64,000 bases of DNA from Callaeas wilsoni (GCA_013398955.1 VWPU01017660.1:124001-188000); one strand, 5' to 3'; positions 25,660-38,900 are shown, numbered from the stretch's first letter. Numbers and translations are program-made. The notes: generated by a model from the letters alone, not told the origin.

Positions 25660-25830
25660 TGACACTCAGAAGTAGGTTAGACAGCGGGGGGCTGTGCTCG
25701 ACGATCAATAATTTATTTATAGCCATCAGTATCAAAAAGCACGGCTGCCTGCAGGAGTCCTGCTCGAGATAACCAGCCTGGTACAATGCCATGGAGCTGC
25801 AGATTTCAGACTGGCAACCAGCTAAAGCTT
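25660..25830. promoter_or_regulatory. Candidate conserved non-coding block
   Basis: The core gctcgacgatcaataatttatttatagccatcagtatc joins homeodomain- and forkhead-like words with CpGs that have survived in an otherwise CpG-poor setting. This suggests, but does not show, constraint. Confidence 0.18.
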
Positions 25831-26091
25831 CCCATCCAGCTGAAATCTCCAATGCTCTTCATGGCCCCAAAGGTCATTCCTGATCACGACTCCTCTGCTC
25901 TTGCCAGTCTTTTAATTTCTTTGGTCACAGGGAACTTTCCTATGGGGAGGAGGGAAGCCTAATAATAAACAGCACTACTTCATACCCCCATGTGCACAAT
26001 TATCTGTGTAAGCACTAAATGACTGCTTGCCTTGAAAAAGGCCTGAAATCTCTCTTGCAAGCGCAGTGAAATGTTTTTAGTGGTAGAAGCC

Positions 26092-26524
26092 TGTAACAGA
26101 CCCCGGAGCAGGACGGGTCACTGCGCACAGAGAGACACACACAGACAAGGAAGCTGACCAAAACGCACGCATGCAGGACCACCAAGGACGACCCTAAATT
26201 AGACCACCCAGTCACTTTGTTGGCTCTATTTTGAGGAGCAAGAATCTCCGAGTATAAAACAGTGTCCTCACGCGGGTTCCTTGGCCTGCGTTTTAGACCA
26301 TCACGTATCTCCAGTGACTTCCTGCCACTGACCCTCAAAATAAATCATTCTAGCCAGCCTCCCTCCTCCTGGCAACATCCTGCTCCTTCCTCAAAAATCC
26401 TCCCACTCACAATTCCGAGGTTTGATATCCATCTTAAACAAATGCCTCTCTGGACTGGGCTGCATTCCCTAAGCCACCTTATCTCCTGCGTCTCCAGGAT
26501 GCTGCAGTTCAACAAGCACGTGCA
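26092..26524 (+). mobile_element. Probable solo LTR of an endogenous retrovirus
   Basis: A 433-bp segment starts with TGTAACAG and ends with ACGTGCA, giving the TG...CA retroviral termini. It is flanked on both sides by the same hexamer GAAGCC (26086-26091 and 26525-26530), a 6-bp target duplication of the length made by class II (ERVK-like) integrases. Inside, TATAAAA at 26253-26259 is followed 80 bases later by AATAAA at 26339-26344, in the order expected of U3, R and U5. No gag, pol or env flanks it, so this would be the product of recombination between two LTRs. The family was not identified, and the duplication was found by searching, so some chance remains. Confidence 0.55.
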
Positions 26525-26530
26525 GAAGCC

Positions 26531-27958
26531 CCTTAGGCCTTGCTAATTTTACTTCCATCCCTGTGTCCTCTTTCTTTTTGCCATATTTTCTCACGGGGAA
26601 GGGAAGTTATCTTCAGGATAATGTACACTGCAGTACAGCCATGTGCTGTGACTTCTGAGAGGGGGAAGTGATAGCCCAGAAAAGACACAGCGCTGCAGCC
26701 TTCTGTATGAAATATGGTGAGAAGAGAATCCATGGCAGAGGTTCTTCTCCATTGTCTCCCCTGCTCTGGCTTCCCTCACTTCACAGTTTAGGTGAAGGAA
26801 AACTCTGTCAATACATCTCCCCACCAGAGTCCCTTCTTCAGCATCCAACAGACGGGGACCAGCTGCCTCCATCAGAACTTCCCAATTTCCATCCAAAGCC
26901 CAGCTTGAACGAGGGTGAAAGCACCAGCCTTCACTCCTCAGATCACCACTGCAGAACCTACAGCAGGTCAACCAGCCCGGGGTCTCCCAGTCTCATATTT
27001 CATCTGGACAATTGAACTAAGCAGGATGAATCCAAGCCCTGAACCAGTTATGTCTCTGAAAGACCATGGAATAATGTGCAGTCAAAAGGAGCCACACTGA
27101 CCCCTTGATCCAGCAATGCCAGTGAAAACTGGTTCAGGTTGGACTTCATTTAATTTTCACTCAGGAACTCTTTCCCCATATATTTCATTATTTGGCTTCT
27201 GTAACCCTTTCTAGTCACTGATTTTACCCCCCACTCTCAAAATCTTGTGCCTGGCAGGTTAGAATCCTCCCAAAGAATGGTTTCACAAACATCAACGAGA
27301 TTTGCCTGATTAAATGTCATGCTTACAAGGTGATACTGGTGCTTACCTCCTTGCCTATTCTTCTTATCTTCCTCTGCTCTACCCTCACCTTTCCTTGCCC
27401 TTAAGGGCACCAAAATGCCCCGATCATCTAATCCAGCTTTCCAGAGTCCATTTCAATGAGGATCTGTTTCTGTTTCCTTGGGTGTCCCCAGACTCATATC
27501 TCTTTTTTTAAAATATAAGTGTAACTAATTCATTAGCAATTCACTTGATAGCGAGCCAAGGATCATCTTTGAGAAAAGCAGCAGCGACCTAGCAGATTTC
27601 CAAGTCAGAAGGAAAAGCTGGAGGAGAAGCAAAGAAAACAGGCTTTAGTCAGAAAAACCAAAGTGGGGTGAATAAGATGGCATGGCAGGCTCCTAAAATG
27701 CCCTCAGAGTTTCTGAAGTAATCTTATTCCAGCACATGAATCCCAGAGATGCCCTCCTCTCCTTATCATCCCACTCACTCAGCCATGGCACTGACATATG
27801 TACTTAGCAGCAGTTATCAGCAGTGGCACAGAAATAAATGGCAGGTATCAAAGAATCAAGGTCGTCAACTCGTCATGAATATTTCAGAGAAAAAGCAACA
27901 TGAAAAGCTCCAGTGTCCCAGGCTCTCAGATTTCCAGCAGAAGGAATAAAACACAAAC
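26531..27958. other. No recognisable gene or repeat
   Basis: Mixed DNA with open frames up to 126 codons and no recognised domain. Confidence 0.42.
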
Positions 27959-27980
27959 CACACACACACACACACACACA
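27959..27980 (+). repeat. (CA)11 microsatellite
   Basis: Eleven perfect CA units, likely polymorphic in length between individuals. Confidence 0.95.
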
Positions 27981-29577
27981 GAGGGGACGCTGGCTCGGCC
28001 ATCACATGCACGGAGCTCATTTCAAGGCAGTACCACATATGTTACAAGACAATCTGTCACATTTTAAAAATATATAAATATATATTAGATATCTCCTCTG
28101 TATAATGTGCAAACTCTAAGCAGCTGGCAAGAGGGCAGTGGTGATTTAATGCAAGAAAACTGTGCTTTGCTGAAGGGGCTGGGGAGCTCGGGCAGTAACG
28201 AGAAGCCTCTTTGACAAAGGCGCAGAGTGGCATCTTTTCACACAATTATATGTGGGTCACATTAACCTCTGCTGGGCAGGATTCCCCTGAGCTTCCTCTG
28301 TCTGTGTCACTGGGAAGAAATCTGAGATTCCTCTCTCCGTCTCTTGCTTTTTCTCACAGCACTGGGCATTGAAGGGAAAGGATGGAGAGGGAAATGGGGT
28401 TCCCACTGCCAGCACAAGTTTCCCTCTGAGCTCCAGAGCAAACTCCACACTTCAGAGCCCGGCAGTGCCACTAATGAGATATGTTAATCAAGGCAGAGAT
28501 CTGAGATTTCCAGCTGTGTCACTGCACTATAATATATATACATTACTATTTATAACCAAAGAAACTCTGCTAAGCTTCCTTTCCACTTGTATGCCAGATA
28601 CTGATGGGAACTACTTGAATTTTGCCCTGTGGATGTGGATTGAAGGCAGACACACATTTTTTCACAGGCTTTGGAGGTACCAATTTTCTCCTGTCATGTA
28701 CAGCTCAAATTTACAAAGGGAAATTTCATCAAAATCATCATAATTTATTCAACAAAACAAATATTTCTTTAACCAAATCATTTGGATATTCCACTGTTCT
28801 GGGTTGGCCTGGTTTTTTCAGTCTTTGCAGGGAATTTATTTATCAGGCAACTCCATTTCTGGAGGTGGGGCGACAAATTTTCAATAAGAATAATTTCCCA
28901 CTTTCTACTGCTATAAAAGTCTATTTTTTACAGATTTGTTTTTGGTTTTCCAGGCGCCTCACCATATTCTTCTCTGGCCTCAGCCAGTTTGATGTGGTCT
29001 ATAGCAAATGAACTTTATGTCCCATGGCAAACTGGATTTAAAGGACAAGATCTTCTAAATTTGAGAAAGTCACCGTGCAAACCCAGCTTTCACCGAAATT
29101 ACAACAGGTTCTTTCTCAATGAAGTCCTTCTGGAAGTGAGGAGAACATTCCTTGCACTGACAACTGATACTTACACTGTCATTCAACTCCAGTCCTCGTG
29201 CTCCTTCACACATTTCCAGTCCCGGTGGGCTGCAGGGTTTTGAACTTGCAGGACGCAGTAGCTGGGAAGCCTTTGAGGACAGCTGGAGGCTGGGAGATAA
29301 GGACACAGATGGGAAGTGCCTGCCAGGACACCTAAAAGCAAAGATTAAACCCGACAATTTGAAAGGTATTTGAGCATTTTTCACATGTTGAGATCAGCTG
29401 CAGAAGATGGGCTGGTATTAAAGTACACTGGGGCATTCCCAGCACCCGTAATTGCTGCTTACCTTTCACCCTCCGCTGCTCATTTCCTCTCCATGCCAAA
29501 GTGCTCTTTCCACTCATTTGTGCCAGGAAAACTCGCTGTGACCAGGCACTGAACCAGACAGAGGAACTTTCCTGCTT
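27981..29577. other. No recognisable gene; AT-rich patches
   Basis: An AT-rich patch (aaatatataaatatatatt) lies at about 28068-28087. The remainder is mixed DNA with frames up to 129 codons and no recognised domain. Confidence 0.42.
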
Positions 29578-29605
29578 TAAACAAACAAACAAACAAAAAA
29601 CCAAA
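29578..29605 (+). repeat. (AAAC)n microsatellite
   Basis: Four to five AAAC units followed by an A run and CCAAAC. A simple repeat. Confidence 0.85.
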
Positions 29606-31604
29606 CACATGAAACCTTATTTTTTCCCCTTTCCAAGCCAGATGGCTCCTCCCACCTGGTTCCCAACCACAGGAGTGGCTGTGCCAGCAGAGCAGCAGGA
29701 ACAAGAGGCCAGGAGACAACAGTGTCTTAAACCAATGTTACCACCAAACAATTTGTAATATCTAACCACAGGCTAAATCTCAGCTAAAAGCTTTTCAGGT
29801 TCAGAGTGAACACCTCTATTAAGATGAATTAAGCAATTCACAGTGTTCAGAGCTGCACTTTAAAAGGGAGTTTAAATCTTTATTTTCAACACTCACCCCT
29901 GTAGCAGAAATGGCCTGAAAGAAACCAGCTCGGAAAACCATTAATTCCAAGTTTCTGTAGAAGAGGGTTTGTGCATATTCATTCTGGTTAATACAAAAGC
30001 CTCTCTCTGCACTGCAGTCACTGCCACAGGGACTCCACTGCACTGCAGAGACACCAGAACTACCTTAAAACTCACCAGTGCAAGCCCTGATAACCATCTA
30101 GTCTCAACAGCACTGGCTCAGCATGGGCTAATTTGTCCTGACAAGATTATTTGCAAATTAGGTGAGGAGGTCAGACAGCTGCCATATAATCACATAAAAA
30201 TGCAGCAACCACTGGCTCCAAGTTTATGCCCTACCTATTTTTTATGTGTTTTTCACTTCATGTGTCCCCTTAGCACCAGGTTTTACCCACTCTTAGGCCC
30301 AAATTCAGCCAGAATGCGTTTAAATCTCTTGCCCAGGCTGAGTTGCAGGTGTGTGATGGCCTAAGATGGGGGTCTTTCTGCTGGGAGGTGTGAAATAGAT
30401 CCTCAGCTGGGAGGACTCCAGTGTGGTGAGGCAGAAACTGGATCAGTGGATTTAATTACATGTAAAACCAAGGAGGATGAGAGCAGGCTTTGCCTTGAAC
30501 TAACAAAATAAGTGGTTTCCAGTGGTTAATACATGGTAAGTCTGTGCTAAATGTAAGATCCTGGCCCATCTGGAGGGCTAAACATCAGATGATGTTACTG
30601 TGAGAGAAATTTTGGATCCCAGTCAGAACATCCTCCTCCATTAACTCTGCAGAGGATCTGTCTGTGTGTTGTCATGCGGAGGCAGGAGCTGCCAGTCGGG
30701 GGGATGAGCAGAGGATGAGGGATTTCCCACGCACAAGGATCCGAACCCCATGGACTCACATGAACCCGTTCCAGATGTCCCAACTGTTTGTCATGACACG
30801 TGGCACGAGCATGCCCAGATGACAGACGGGGCTGGAGGAAGGTTCACACTTGCCTCTCATTCTTGGTTTCATAGTCTGTTTGGAAAACACAGTGCTGGAG
30901 TTTATCCCCTGCTCAGTATTTTTGGGAAGTACTAACACAAGGAGGATCTCATGGTTTGGGCCCCATGGAAAACAAGAAAAGGGTAGGACCCCTAAATCCT
31001 ATAAGGACATAGGAAGGGTGTGTGGGCACTACACAGGCACATCCCAGCCAGGCCCCGCAGGACAGCGTGTGCAGGCAGGGCTCACGGGACAAACCCGGGG
31101 TCACCTTCCAGTACTGTCAAGGGGCAAAGTCCTTAGAACAACCATCAGAAATGCCACTGGACCAAAAATCCATCCAGCTCGGTACTGGTCTCTACCAAAA
31201 GCCACTGTGTGAAGGAGAATGCAGCAGCCAGCTTTTCCCAGGACTGATCTCTCCCTGCTCTACCTGGCTTCCATTACAGTCATTTGCTTAATGACTTCCT
31301 CCATCAGGTGGCCAGCAGAGCCATGCATGGAGCCACCCTCCAGTTACACTCCTAAATGTACCCCCAACATATTTGGCCACTGGATTCCCTGGCAGTGCCT
31401 TCTGCAATCTGCCCAGCCACTCAGGTCACACATTTCCTTTTACCTGTTTCAGACTCATTACCTGAAGTGTTCTGCCTGTCCTCCTGACTCCAAAGCCTCC
31501 TTGTCAGAGCTGTTCGGGAAACTTTTTGGTGCAATTTCATTGGGAAAGATCAATCAAGTTAAACTGTCATTTCTTACAAAAGGAACTCTATTCTTCGTTT
31601 AAAA
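29606..31604. other. No recognisable gene or repeat
   Basis: About 2 kb of mixed DNA; frames up to 131 codons without a recognised domain. Confidence 0.42.
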
Positions 31605-31620
31605 AAGAATTTAAATTCTT
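31605..31620. repeat. Perfect 16-bp AT-rich palindrome
   Basis: AAGAATTT is followed directly by its reverse complement AAATTCTT. It sits in an AT-rich patch that continues to about 31660. It may be a protein-binding dyad, but palindromes of this size occur by chance in AT-rich DNA. Confidence 0.9.
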
Positions 31621-34303
31621 ATTTTAGAAATTCAAATGCTTATTTTTCTTAGGTTCTCAGGACCTGCACAGGGTTTCTTCTGCTTCTTCACTCCATGGCT
31701 TGATTTTAGGGTTACCTGATATCAGGTACCCAGAGTTTCACCCTATATGCAAGTATTTAACCACGTGCACAAAACTGAATGTTCCTGTGTCTAATTCTGA
31801 CCCAGGTAGATGGATGCAGCACAAATCTCTTCACCTGATCCAGTATCATCAGAAAACCTTTAAAGTCAGCAATAAGAAATTCCTAAGGAGTGATTCAGTT
31901 TATCCTGAAGTGAATCACTAAACTGGACCATGGACGAGTGAATCATGTAAACATCTCCAGTGTAAAGCAAAGCCAGTTAAAAGGAATCATGCCTTCTGTC
32001 TTTGCTGAGATTGCTCTTGACCACAAGGGAACATCACACACTCCCATTTGTTCCTTGTCATTTTGGGAGCTTTAAAGGAGCAAATACTCTCCTCCCATTA
32101 TCCTTAGTTTTGATGGCACTGTCTTTGACTGTCCTTCCTTTACCTTTCCCTTTTGAATGGTCTTGTTTCCCACCAACCCCATCAGCTCACAAAGCTATCA
32201 CCCAGGAGTCCTGAAAGCAGTTCTCTTGTCCCAGAAGGAGAGTCTTCTAACACTGCTTTATCCTGTCCAGAAACCCTTTGTGAAAACCCACCAGAGATGT
32301 TCTCAGATGGCTGCAATTAATTAGACTGAAAAGACAAGTAGTGTTGTCTTGTTGTACACAACAAAACTTTCAGGTGCTCCCAAAATTAATTCAACTTTTT
32401 GGCATGAACATGACCTCCCAGCACCAAAACATAACAATCCACACAAATAAGAAACTAAATCAAATCTGCAAAAAAAATTTTCCGCCACTTAAGGAACAAG
32501 CCTTTCTAACAATGTTGTCGTATGAACAATTTTTGTTTTGGGAGTTTCAAAAAGATATGGGGAAAACAGGGTGGTAGGATCCCCAGGCTCTCCCTGAGAA
32601 CACCCCATGGCGTTCCCCCATCTCATGTGTCTCATCTGAACCCCAAACCCGTTGCTCTGCTCAGTGGCTTGGGGATGGGGCAGGCAGAAGCCATTTAGGA
32701 CAAAACTATTTGTAACCCTTAGAGAAATTCTAAAAGCTTTTTAGATAAAGGGCTGAATTGGCTTTTGTTTGAGTAAATCTGATGTGTAAAGGGTAGCCCC
32801 CTCAGCAGGTGACACAACCCAGATGCCACAGTGACTTGACACTGACTTTACGGCACTCTAGAGAGAGGAAGCAACTTCCCCTTGATCAGGCAACACCCAG
32901 GACCTCTCCTGCATCACTGAACACTCCGAAACGCCCCATCCCGCCTACTCCCCCCAGACAAAGTGAAATGTTGTCCCCTGTGCACCATTCATCAAAGCCA
33001 GGCCCCGTAATTAATGGCACCATTTGTTCAGGGGATTTCAACAGGTACTGAAATCCAAAGCATCAAAGCATGGACAGTCTCATCCTGGACTGGCAGATAT
33101 AAATATGCCAGGGAGACTTGGTGTCACTCAGGAATCACTGTCCCTCTGGAAAGGGTTTAAAGGCCTTTCAGAGCACTGAGATCCTGTAAACCAGATCCTC
33201 AGCCCCAGCATGGATGATCCTAAGAGAATTCTGTTACTTGAGGGGACCATGAGTTTGGTCTTTTTGAGCAAGATTTTGGGCTGGAATTGTCTTCACAGAA
33301 ATGGGAACAGCCACAACTCAAATAAATACCAAACAAATCCCAACATTCCACGCAGCTTATTCCGTGATTCTGTGAAATCAGGAGCAGTGAGGTACAAAGC
33401 AGCCTGGTCCTGCTGCCTTCTCCTTTGGCAACACTTCCCACCAGGCAGCAGAAACCAGGGAGTGGCTGTTGTGAAGAGGTTGCTGCTCACCTCAGAGATT
33501 CAGTCCAGACCTTACGAGGCCAGCAACACAGGACCTACAGAAACCTTTTCTCCCACTACTACCCCCAGAATGGCTCAGTCCAGCACAAGATCTCAGCCTC
33601 CTTCTTAAAACTCATCAGCTCCCCTGCAACAACTTTTTGGGGCCTGTGGTTTTTCAGTGGAATTTAAAGAACAAAAACCTTGGATCATTACATCATGGCT
33701 CCAGTAGCGTCTAGGAACATTTTACATCTGATAAAATCTCCCCAGATTACCTTCTGAAAGCCTTGTGGTCGAGTGGCACAGCTAGGAACACAGGAATGAG
33801 GTAAGAAACCACTGAATAGCTCAGAGATCAGCTCTTCACATCCCTAGCAGAGAAACTTGGGAGAGGCATCACTCGTCCTTCAAGGGAACGTGGCAATTAG
33901 CTGGAGTCAAGGAGCTGCTGTGCCTATGGACAGACAGGGAGAATGGCGTGGATTTAACACATGCTTAGTCTCACTTGGCAGGAATTCTGGGCCCAGGGTT
34001 GTCCAGGTGCCTGCTCCCTGCCCCTCCTTAGCCATCCCTCCCTGTCACAGTTTCCTCTGGGTATATTTTCCCACCTCCTGCCGGTGTGGTTTGGAATCTC
34101 TCTGGGGAAAGAAGGTGAAAGGTGTGGATTTGTACGACGCGAGCCTCTGCTCTCAGTCCCGGCTCTTTCAAAACAGGGAAATCTTCCTAAAAGTGGGGAC
34201 TTACACCTGGAACTTGGCTATAGGAGTGCTGGAGGGGATGGGCAGCTCTCTGTGCTCCCAAATATTCACAAATCTTACTTCTGTTAAAAGTAAATACAGT
34301 ATG
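31621..34303. other. No recognisable gene; possible MIR-like remnant near 32842-32888
   Basis: Mostly unrecognised DNA. The stretch 32842-32888 reads gcactctagagagaggaagcaacttccccttgatcaggc, which loosely follows the 3' part of a MIR SINE (agagaggttaagtgacttgcccaaggtcac). At this divergence the match is weak. The words attccgtgattctgtga near 33359 resemble a CR1 tail but lack CR1 sequence upstream. Confidence 0.35.
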
Positions 34304-34332
34304 ATGTAATAATAATAACAACAATAAGAATA
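34304..34332 (+). repeat. (AAT/AAC)n microsatellite, imperfect
   Basis: Units of AAT and AAC with single interruptions; a short triplet repeat. Confidence 0.8.
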
Positions 34333-35680
34333 ACCACACAGGCAAAACACAGGGAGATGAAAACTGCCAAGCCATGCAGGGAGAACCTGAGGTAAACTTT
34401 TCCAAGAAACTGTAAGTTTAAAGGGAATCTCTGTTTCATTCTCCCTTCAGGAGACAAAAACATAATTTTGCAAACTCCTACTAACTGGCTAATTAAACTC
34501 TGTGCTTTGATGGAGCTCTGTACCTCCCAGAGACACAGTGTGGACCTCAAACCTTCGTGCAAAGCTGTGTAAGCACAACTTGTGTATTTAACAATGCAAG
34601 GATGGGCAGAAGGCAGCCTAAAAACCTGACCTCAGGTGACTTCTCCCGTGTCACTCCAGCCAAAGACAAACTGAGACACAATAACCAAGAATTCTGATTC
34701 CCAGACTGTATTTATAACCACTAGTTCATGCTGCCTCTCATCAGAGCAACGTCACCACGAGACTTTTATTCAGCTGAGAAAACAGAAGTGACAGCAGCTC
34801 TTGGTTGGGGTTGGCCCCTGAGCGTCCCTTGTCACACCATAATTAGCTGTACTGCTTTAGTGCAATTGGGGTGTTTCACTCACAAACGTGTTTGGGTGGT
34901 GAATTCAAAGATGAAGTCTCAAAAGCAGAGAATACAACAATGCTACAACCCCTAAGAATGAGATGTTTATCTTAACTAGGTGGCTCATCCCTTTTACTTT
35001 ACTCCCAAAGGAGTTGGAGCTTCACTTGTAAGCACGAGAGTCAAGCACAAGGCCCAAAGAGCTGAGTGCCCAAACCACGCAACAGGTAAGGAACAAAATC
35101 AATACTAACACAAGGTCCTCCTCCTTATAAACCAGCAAACAAACCAAGGGGAGATGACATGACCTGCCTGGGATCCTTTCAGCTGGAACAGAGCTCCCAG
35201 CCTGGGTAATGGCTCAACCAGAAGACCACCCTTCCTCCTGAACAGGAGGGCTGAACCTGAGTAGCCTGGCAAAGGAGGGATTACATGGTTCATATAGCTG
35301 AAGGTTTCTAGATACCCCGAGGCTTTGTCTCCTCCATGCCCTGGCACAGGACCTTTATCAAAGCAGCTGAAGAGAAATGCCCCAGTCTGGTGTTGTTCCC
35401 AGTGGTCCATCTGCAGGCTTAGGCACTGATTTCCTGGTCGGTGCCTTCCTTTAGAACTGGAATCCAATTTACAAAGCCTTTAATTTTAAACTTTCTCATC
35501 ATCGACTTAATAAAAGTAAATGACAGGTAATGGTCCCAGAAGCCAGGCCCCATTAGATCTTTCTCAACACTAATAAGGGCTGATCAGACGCTTGTGCGCT
35601 CCTTTTCCAGCTCACGGAAACCCAGCTCCCCAAGGACCCTGCAGCCGGGGGAGAAACAGGAAACCAACCCTCTCACAGGC
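34333..35680. other. No recognisable gene or repeat
   Basis: Mixed DNA; frames up to 120 codons without a recognised domain. Confidence 0.42.
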
Positions 35681-35715
35681 AAGGGGAAAAGGGAGAGAAA
35701 GGAGAGGGGGGAAAT
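35681..35715 (+). repeat. Purine-only tract
   Basis: Thirty-five consecutive purines with several G runs, followed by an (AAAT)-like stretch to 35729. It could form a triplex or nuclease-sensitive site. It lies just upstream of the CpG-enriched patch. Confidence 0.8.
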
Positions 35716-35764
35716 AAAAATAAATAAACCCATGTGAATGTGAACACTTAAAGCTGAAAACGGG

Positions 35765-35990
35765 CAGGAGGATGAGTGCGGGTAACGCCTGCGCCGCTCC
35801 TGGAGTTCATCTGGGGCCCACGTGCTCGCTCCATTTCCCAGCAGGGCACTGGGGGCTCTGCGAGGCGCTACGGGCGTCGTGGCTGCACGGAGCCATGGAG
35901 CAAACCGGCTCTGATTTCTGCCCAAAGGCATCAGTGTCAGACCGGTTGGGATGTCAGCTCGGCACAATGTCAAGGCGGCAGTCACGGTGT
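35765..35990. promoter_or_regulatory. CpG-enriched patch
   Basis: By eye about 15 CpGs occur in 225 bases (gcgggtaacgcctgcgccgc and gcgaggcgctacgggcgtcg are the densest parts), well above the surrounding DNA but less dense than 11780-12010. A purine-only tract sits 50 bases upstream. Open frames run through on both strands (124 and 133 codons) with no recognised domain. It may be a minor CpG island, an exon or an enhancer. Confidence 0.3.
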
Positions 35991-38900
35991 GCTGTCACAA
36001 AGAGAAATAGATATCATTTCAAACACACAGCTCTGGAGAGAGGAGGGAGAGGCAGGAAAGAGAATCCCATAATGCACTTTTATGGGGGGGAAAGAGGGAC
36101 AGGAGGCTTAACTCTGCTTTGGCCACACGAGAGGAGGCACAGGTAGAGGATGCTCCAGCTCTTCCAGCCAATGTGTCACCAGGCTGGGAGGGCAGGTGGG
36201 TACTCCAGAAAGGACTCGATTCTCCTCTCTTCTGTTTACTTTTGGTTAGAAAAAAAGCACCTGGAAGCAGCCTCCTAAGACTATTTCCTGATTGAAGGAA
36301 TTCTGTGGCCAGCACAAAGCTTTAGTCTTCACCTCTAGCACAAAGGGGAATGACAGTGGTGTGGTCACAATGCCCAGGGCTCTGCTGGTTTTCTGTCCTC
36401 CTCAGGTTACACCTCCACACTTTAGTGATAAAGGGGACTTTAAACCCAACCTCAGTCCTGACCCAACTGTCTCAGTAAAAACCAGGCCCTACAGTTGTCA
36501 CATCCCAGGCCTAAGGCAATCCTGGCTCCATGCACTGCGTGACCCTCTCCCAGGGAAGGGTGCTTCTTACACCCAAATCTTCCCCTCTACAGAAGGCAGC
36601 AAGGTGACTTGGGCATTATTTGGAGACATCCTACCTCATCTACCTCATATCCAGGTGACAGAAGGCAACTGTGGCACAGTCAGGACTGGAAAACTCAGCA
36701 TCAGGCTCTCCTTGCTCTCCTTCTTCACTACAAGACTGTGCTGGGGCAGCTCCTCTCTCGTTCCTTTTCTGTTTGTCAGTACTGTCTAGCTTTTCCTTTT
36801 GTTTCACTGTTGTTCAGCATGGAATTGCCTCTGCCATGACTTCTCTTTCCCAGACCTCGCTTCTTCCACACTGATTTTGTGTCCTTCCTTGGTCTCAAGG
36901 GCATTAACCAGCCAGTGCACCCAGATGGAGGGAAAAAGAGAGAGCTGGAGGGGAGAGAGAGAAAGTCTTCACCTCAGTTTTCCTGCTTTGAACAGACACA
37001 GTTTCATGAGATTCCTGCCAAGAGTTCTGCCCTACAGTGGCACTGTAGTGACAGTACCACTACAATCTCAGTGTCTTCACGTAGGTTTAAGTAACCATAT
37101 TTCCATATTTTCAAAGCAAGGAACATTTTTCAAGTAACACTTTCCAGTGTTACAAAAATGCCATCCAAGAGCACATGTATTTTAATGAAAGGGAAGGGGA
37201 TGGAGTTAATTTTTGGGAGGAAGATGACATTTCCCAGAGCTGATTATTCCTTGTTCCCTGTAGCTCACTCACTTCCTGCCCACTTGCACAGAGGGAACAG
37301 CACCAAGGAATCTCAGGCTTCATCTTTGAGGGCATCTTTGTGGAAGGCTGGGAGACAACACAAGTTTATCTCTTGCCCCACCACTGATGTCTGTGTAACA
37401 TTTTTGATACACCAAGTCTGTATCACAGAAAGCCCTGGAGCCTGTTGCAATATAATTAATGTGATAGGAAATCTTGTACTGGAGCACGGCCAGGATTCTC
37501 ATCACACTCAAGCCTCACTCAGTAACCACTGGACTTTCCATTCCTCCCTCAGCCACCCACCTTATTTGTCTTTGCTTCCCAATTCCTCTGAAGCAGCTTT
37601 TAAACCCTACTGACTTGACTGTTAGCTGTAGTAGCACGCAGGATCTAGGAAGGACTCTGTCTGGAGCAAATTCCTTGCCTGTTGGCTCGCCCCTAGCCTA
37701 AATCCAGGCGTTCTTATCCCTGCACATGACACTTGCTCACATAGCCTTGAAACCTCGCACTTCCCTACTCCCTTCAGACATTTTTACACTTTAAGTGGTT
37801 CCTCCTTCCTCACCCCTTTCCTTTTCCTACCAAGTCTGGCTTTCCAAACAAAAGTCTTTCAGCTTTTCTGAAAGGGGAGAAATCTCCCCGGACTCTGCTT
37901 TATCCTGATCATACTGTACCCTGTGCTCTGGATCTCTCTCTGATAGTAAGGTGCACACACTGTGCATTACAGCTGTAGAAAGAAGGGGGATTTATACATA
38001 TGGCCTCTTCTAAGTGTAATGCACAGGCCTGGATCCTCTCCCAACATCTGCTCCTAGTCTGGACCAAGGGAACGAGAGATGCTACAAGGTTTGTAGCTTG
38101 TGTAAGAAAGATCTCATGAAGAATTGCAACAGCACAGTCCTAACCCTTGGGAGATGGGTATGGACAGCCTCTTGGAATGTGGTGTAGCCTCTACACGGGT
38201 GCTTCATCTTGCAGTTGAGCTTTTTCACCTCACTCTTTACTTTAGCAAACAGCAAATAGCGTTTGTATTGCTTCTTACTACACCACAGTGCTGGACGGAT
38301 GAAAATATCTGTGGCTTGTTACAGATTTGTGAAGACATTTGTGCCACATCCATACAATAAAGTGAGAGCAGAGTGAAGGAGAGAAATTGATGTCTTTGTG
38401 TTTGGGGTTACACATCTGTTTATCTCTTTTACTCTTTTGGGAAAAAGTCAGCTACTACTTCTGTTTATTTCTACCTCCTGGCCACCACTGTTACACCAGG
38501 CTGTCACCCCAAGCAGGGTGTTGGTCCACTTAATCTAAAATTTGTGTCCACAGGGAAACATAAGCAATGCCTTGTTGCCAGCTTTAGTTTAACCTGGCTC
38601 TGAAGTAACTCAGCTCTTTTCACTAATTATGCCTCGCTGTCCCCAGATTTTCATGATTTCTATTCCTTACAAGGACACAAACCTAACTGTGAATTTTCTC
38701 ACTCTCCATGTAAGGCCCATTACTTAGATAAACAAAGATCTGTTGGGCTTTGTATCCGTGGCTGGGGCAGATCATATTTTAGGCCAGAACAAAGCACACG
38801 GTAAGTTCCTGAAGTCTGTTAGAACACTTGTTTTGCCAGGATAAGATAACAATACAAGGTCCCTGATAAGACCACAAGTTTCACAATAACCAGACCCAAA

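Noticed and set aside
27959..27980. Possible CRISPR or other structured array at simple repeats
   Set aside because: A plain CA microsatellite in vertebrate DNA; no spaced direct repeats of CRISPR form occur in the window.
33340..33380. CR1-like tail attccgtgattctgtga
   Set aside because: No CR1 sequence precedes it beyond a few bases, and short AT/GT words of this type recur by chance.
33762..33800. tRNA-like words (gtggtcgagtggcac)
   Set aside because: No matching B box or cloverleaf arms could be found downstream.
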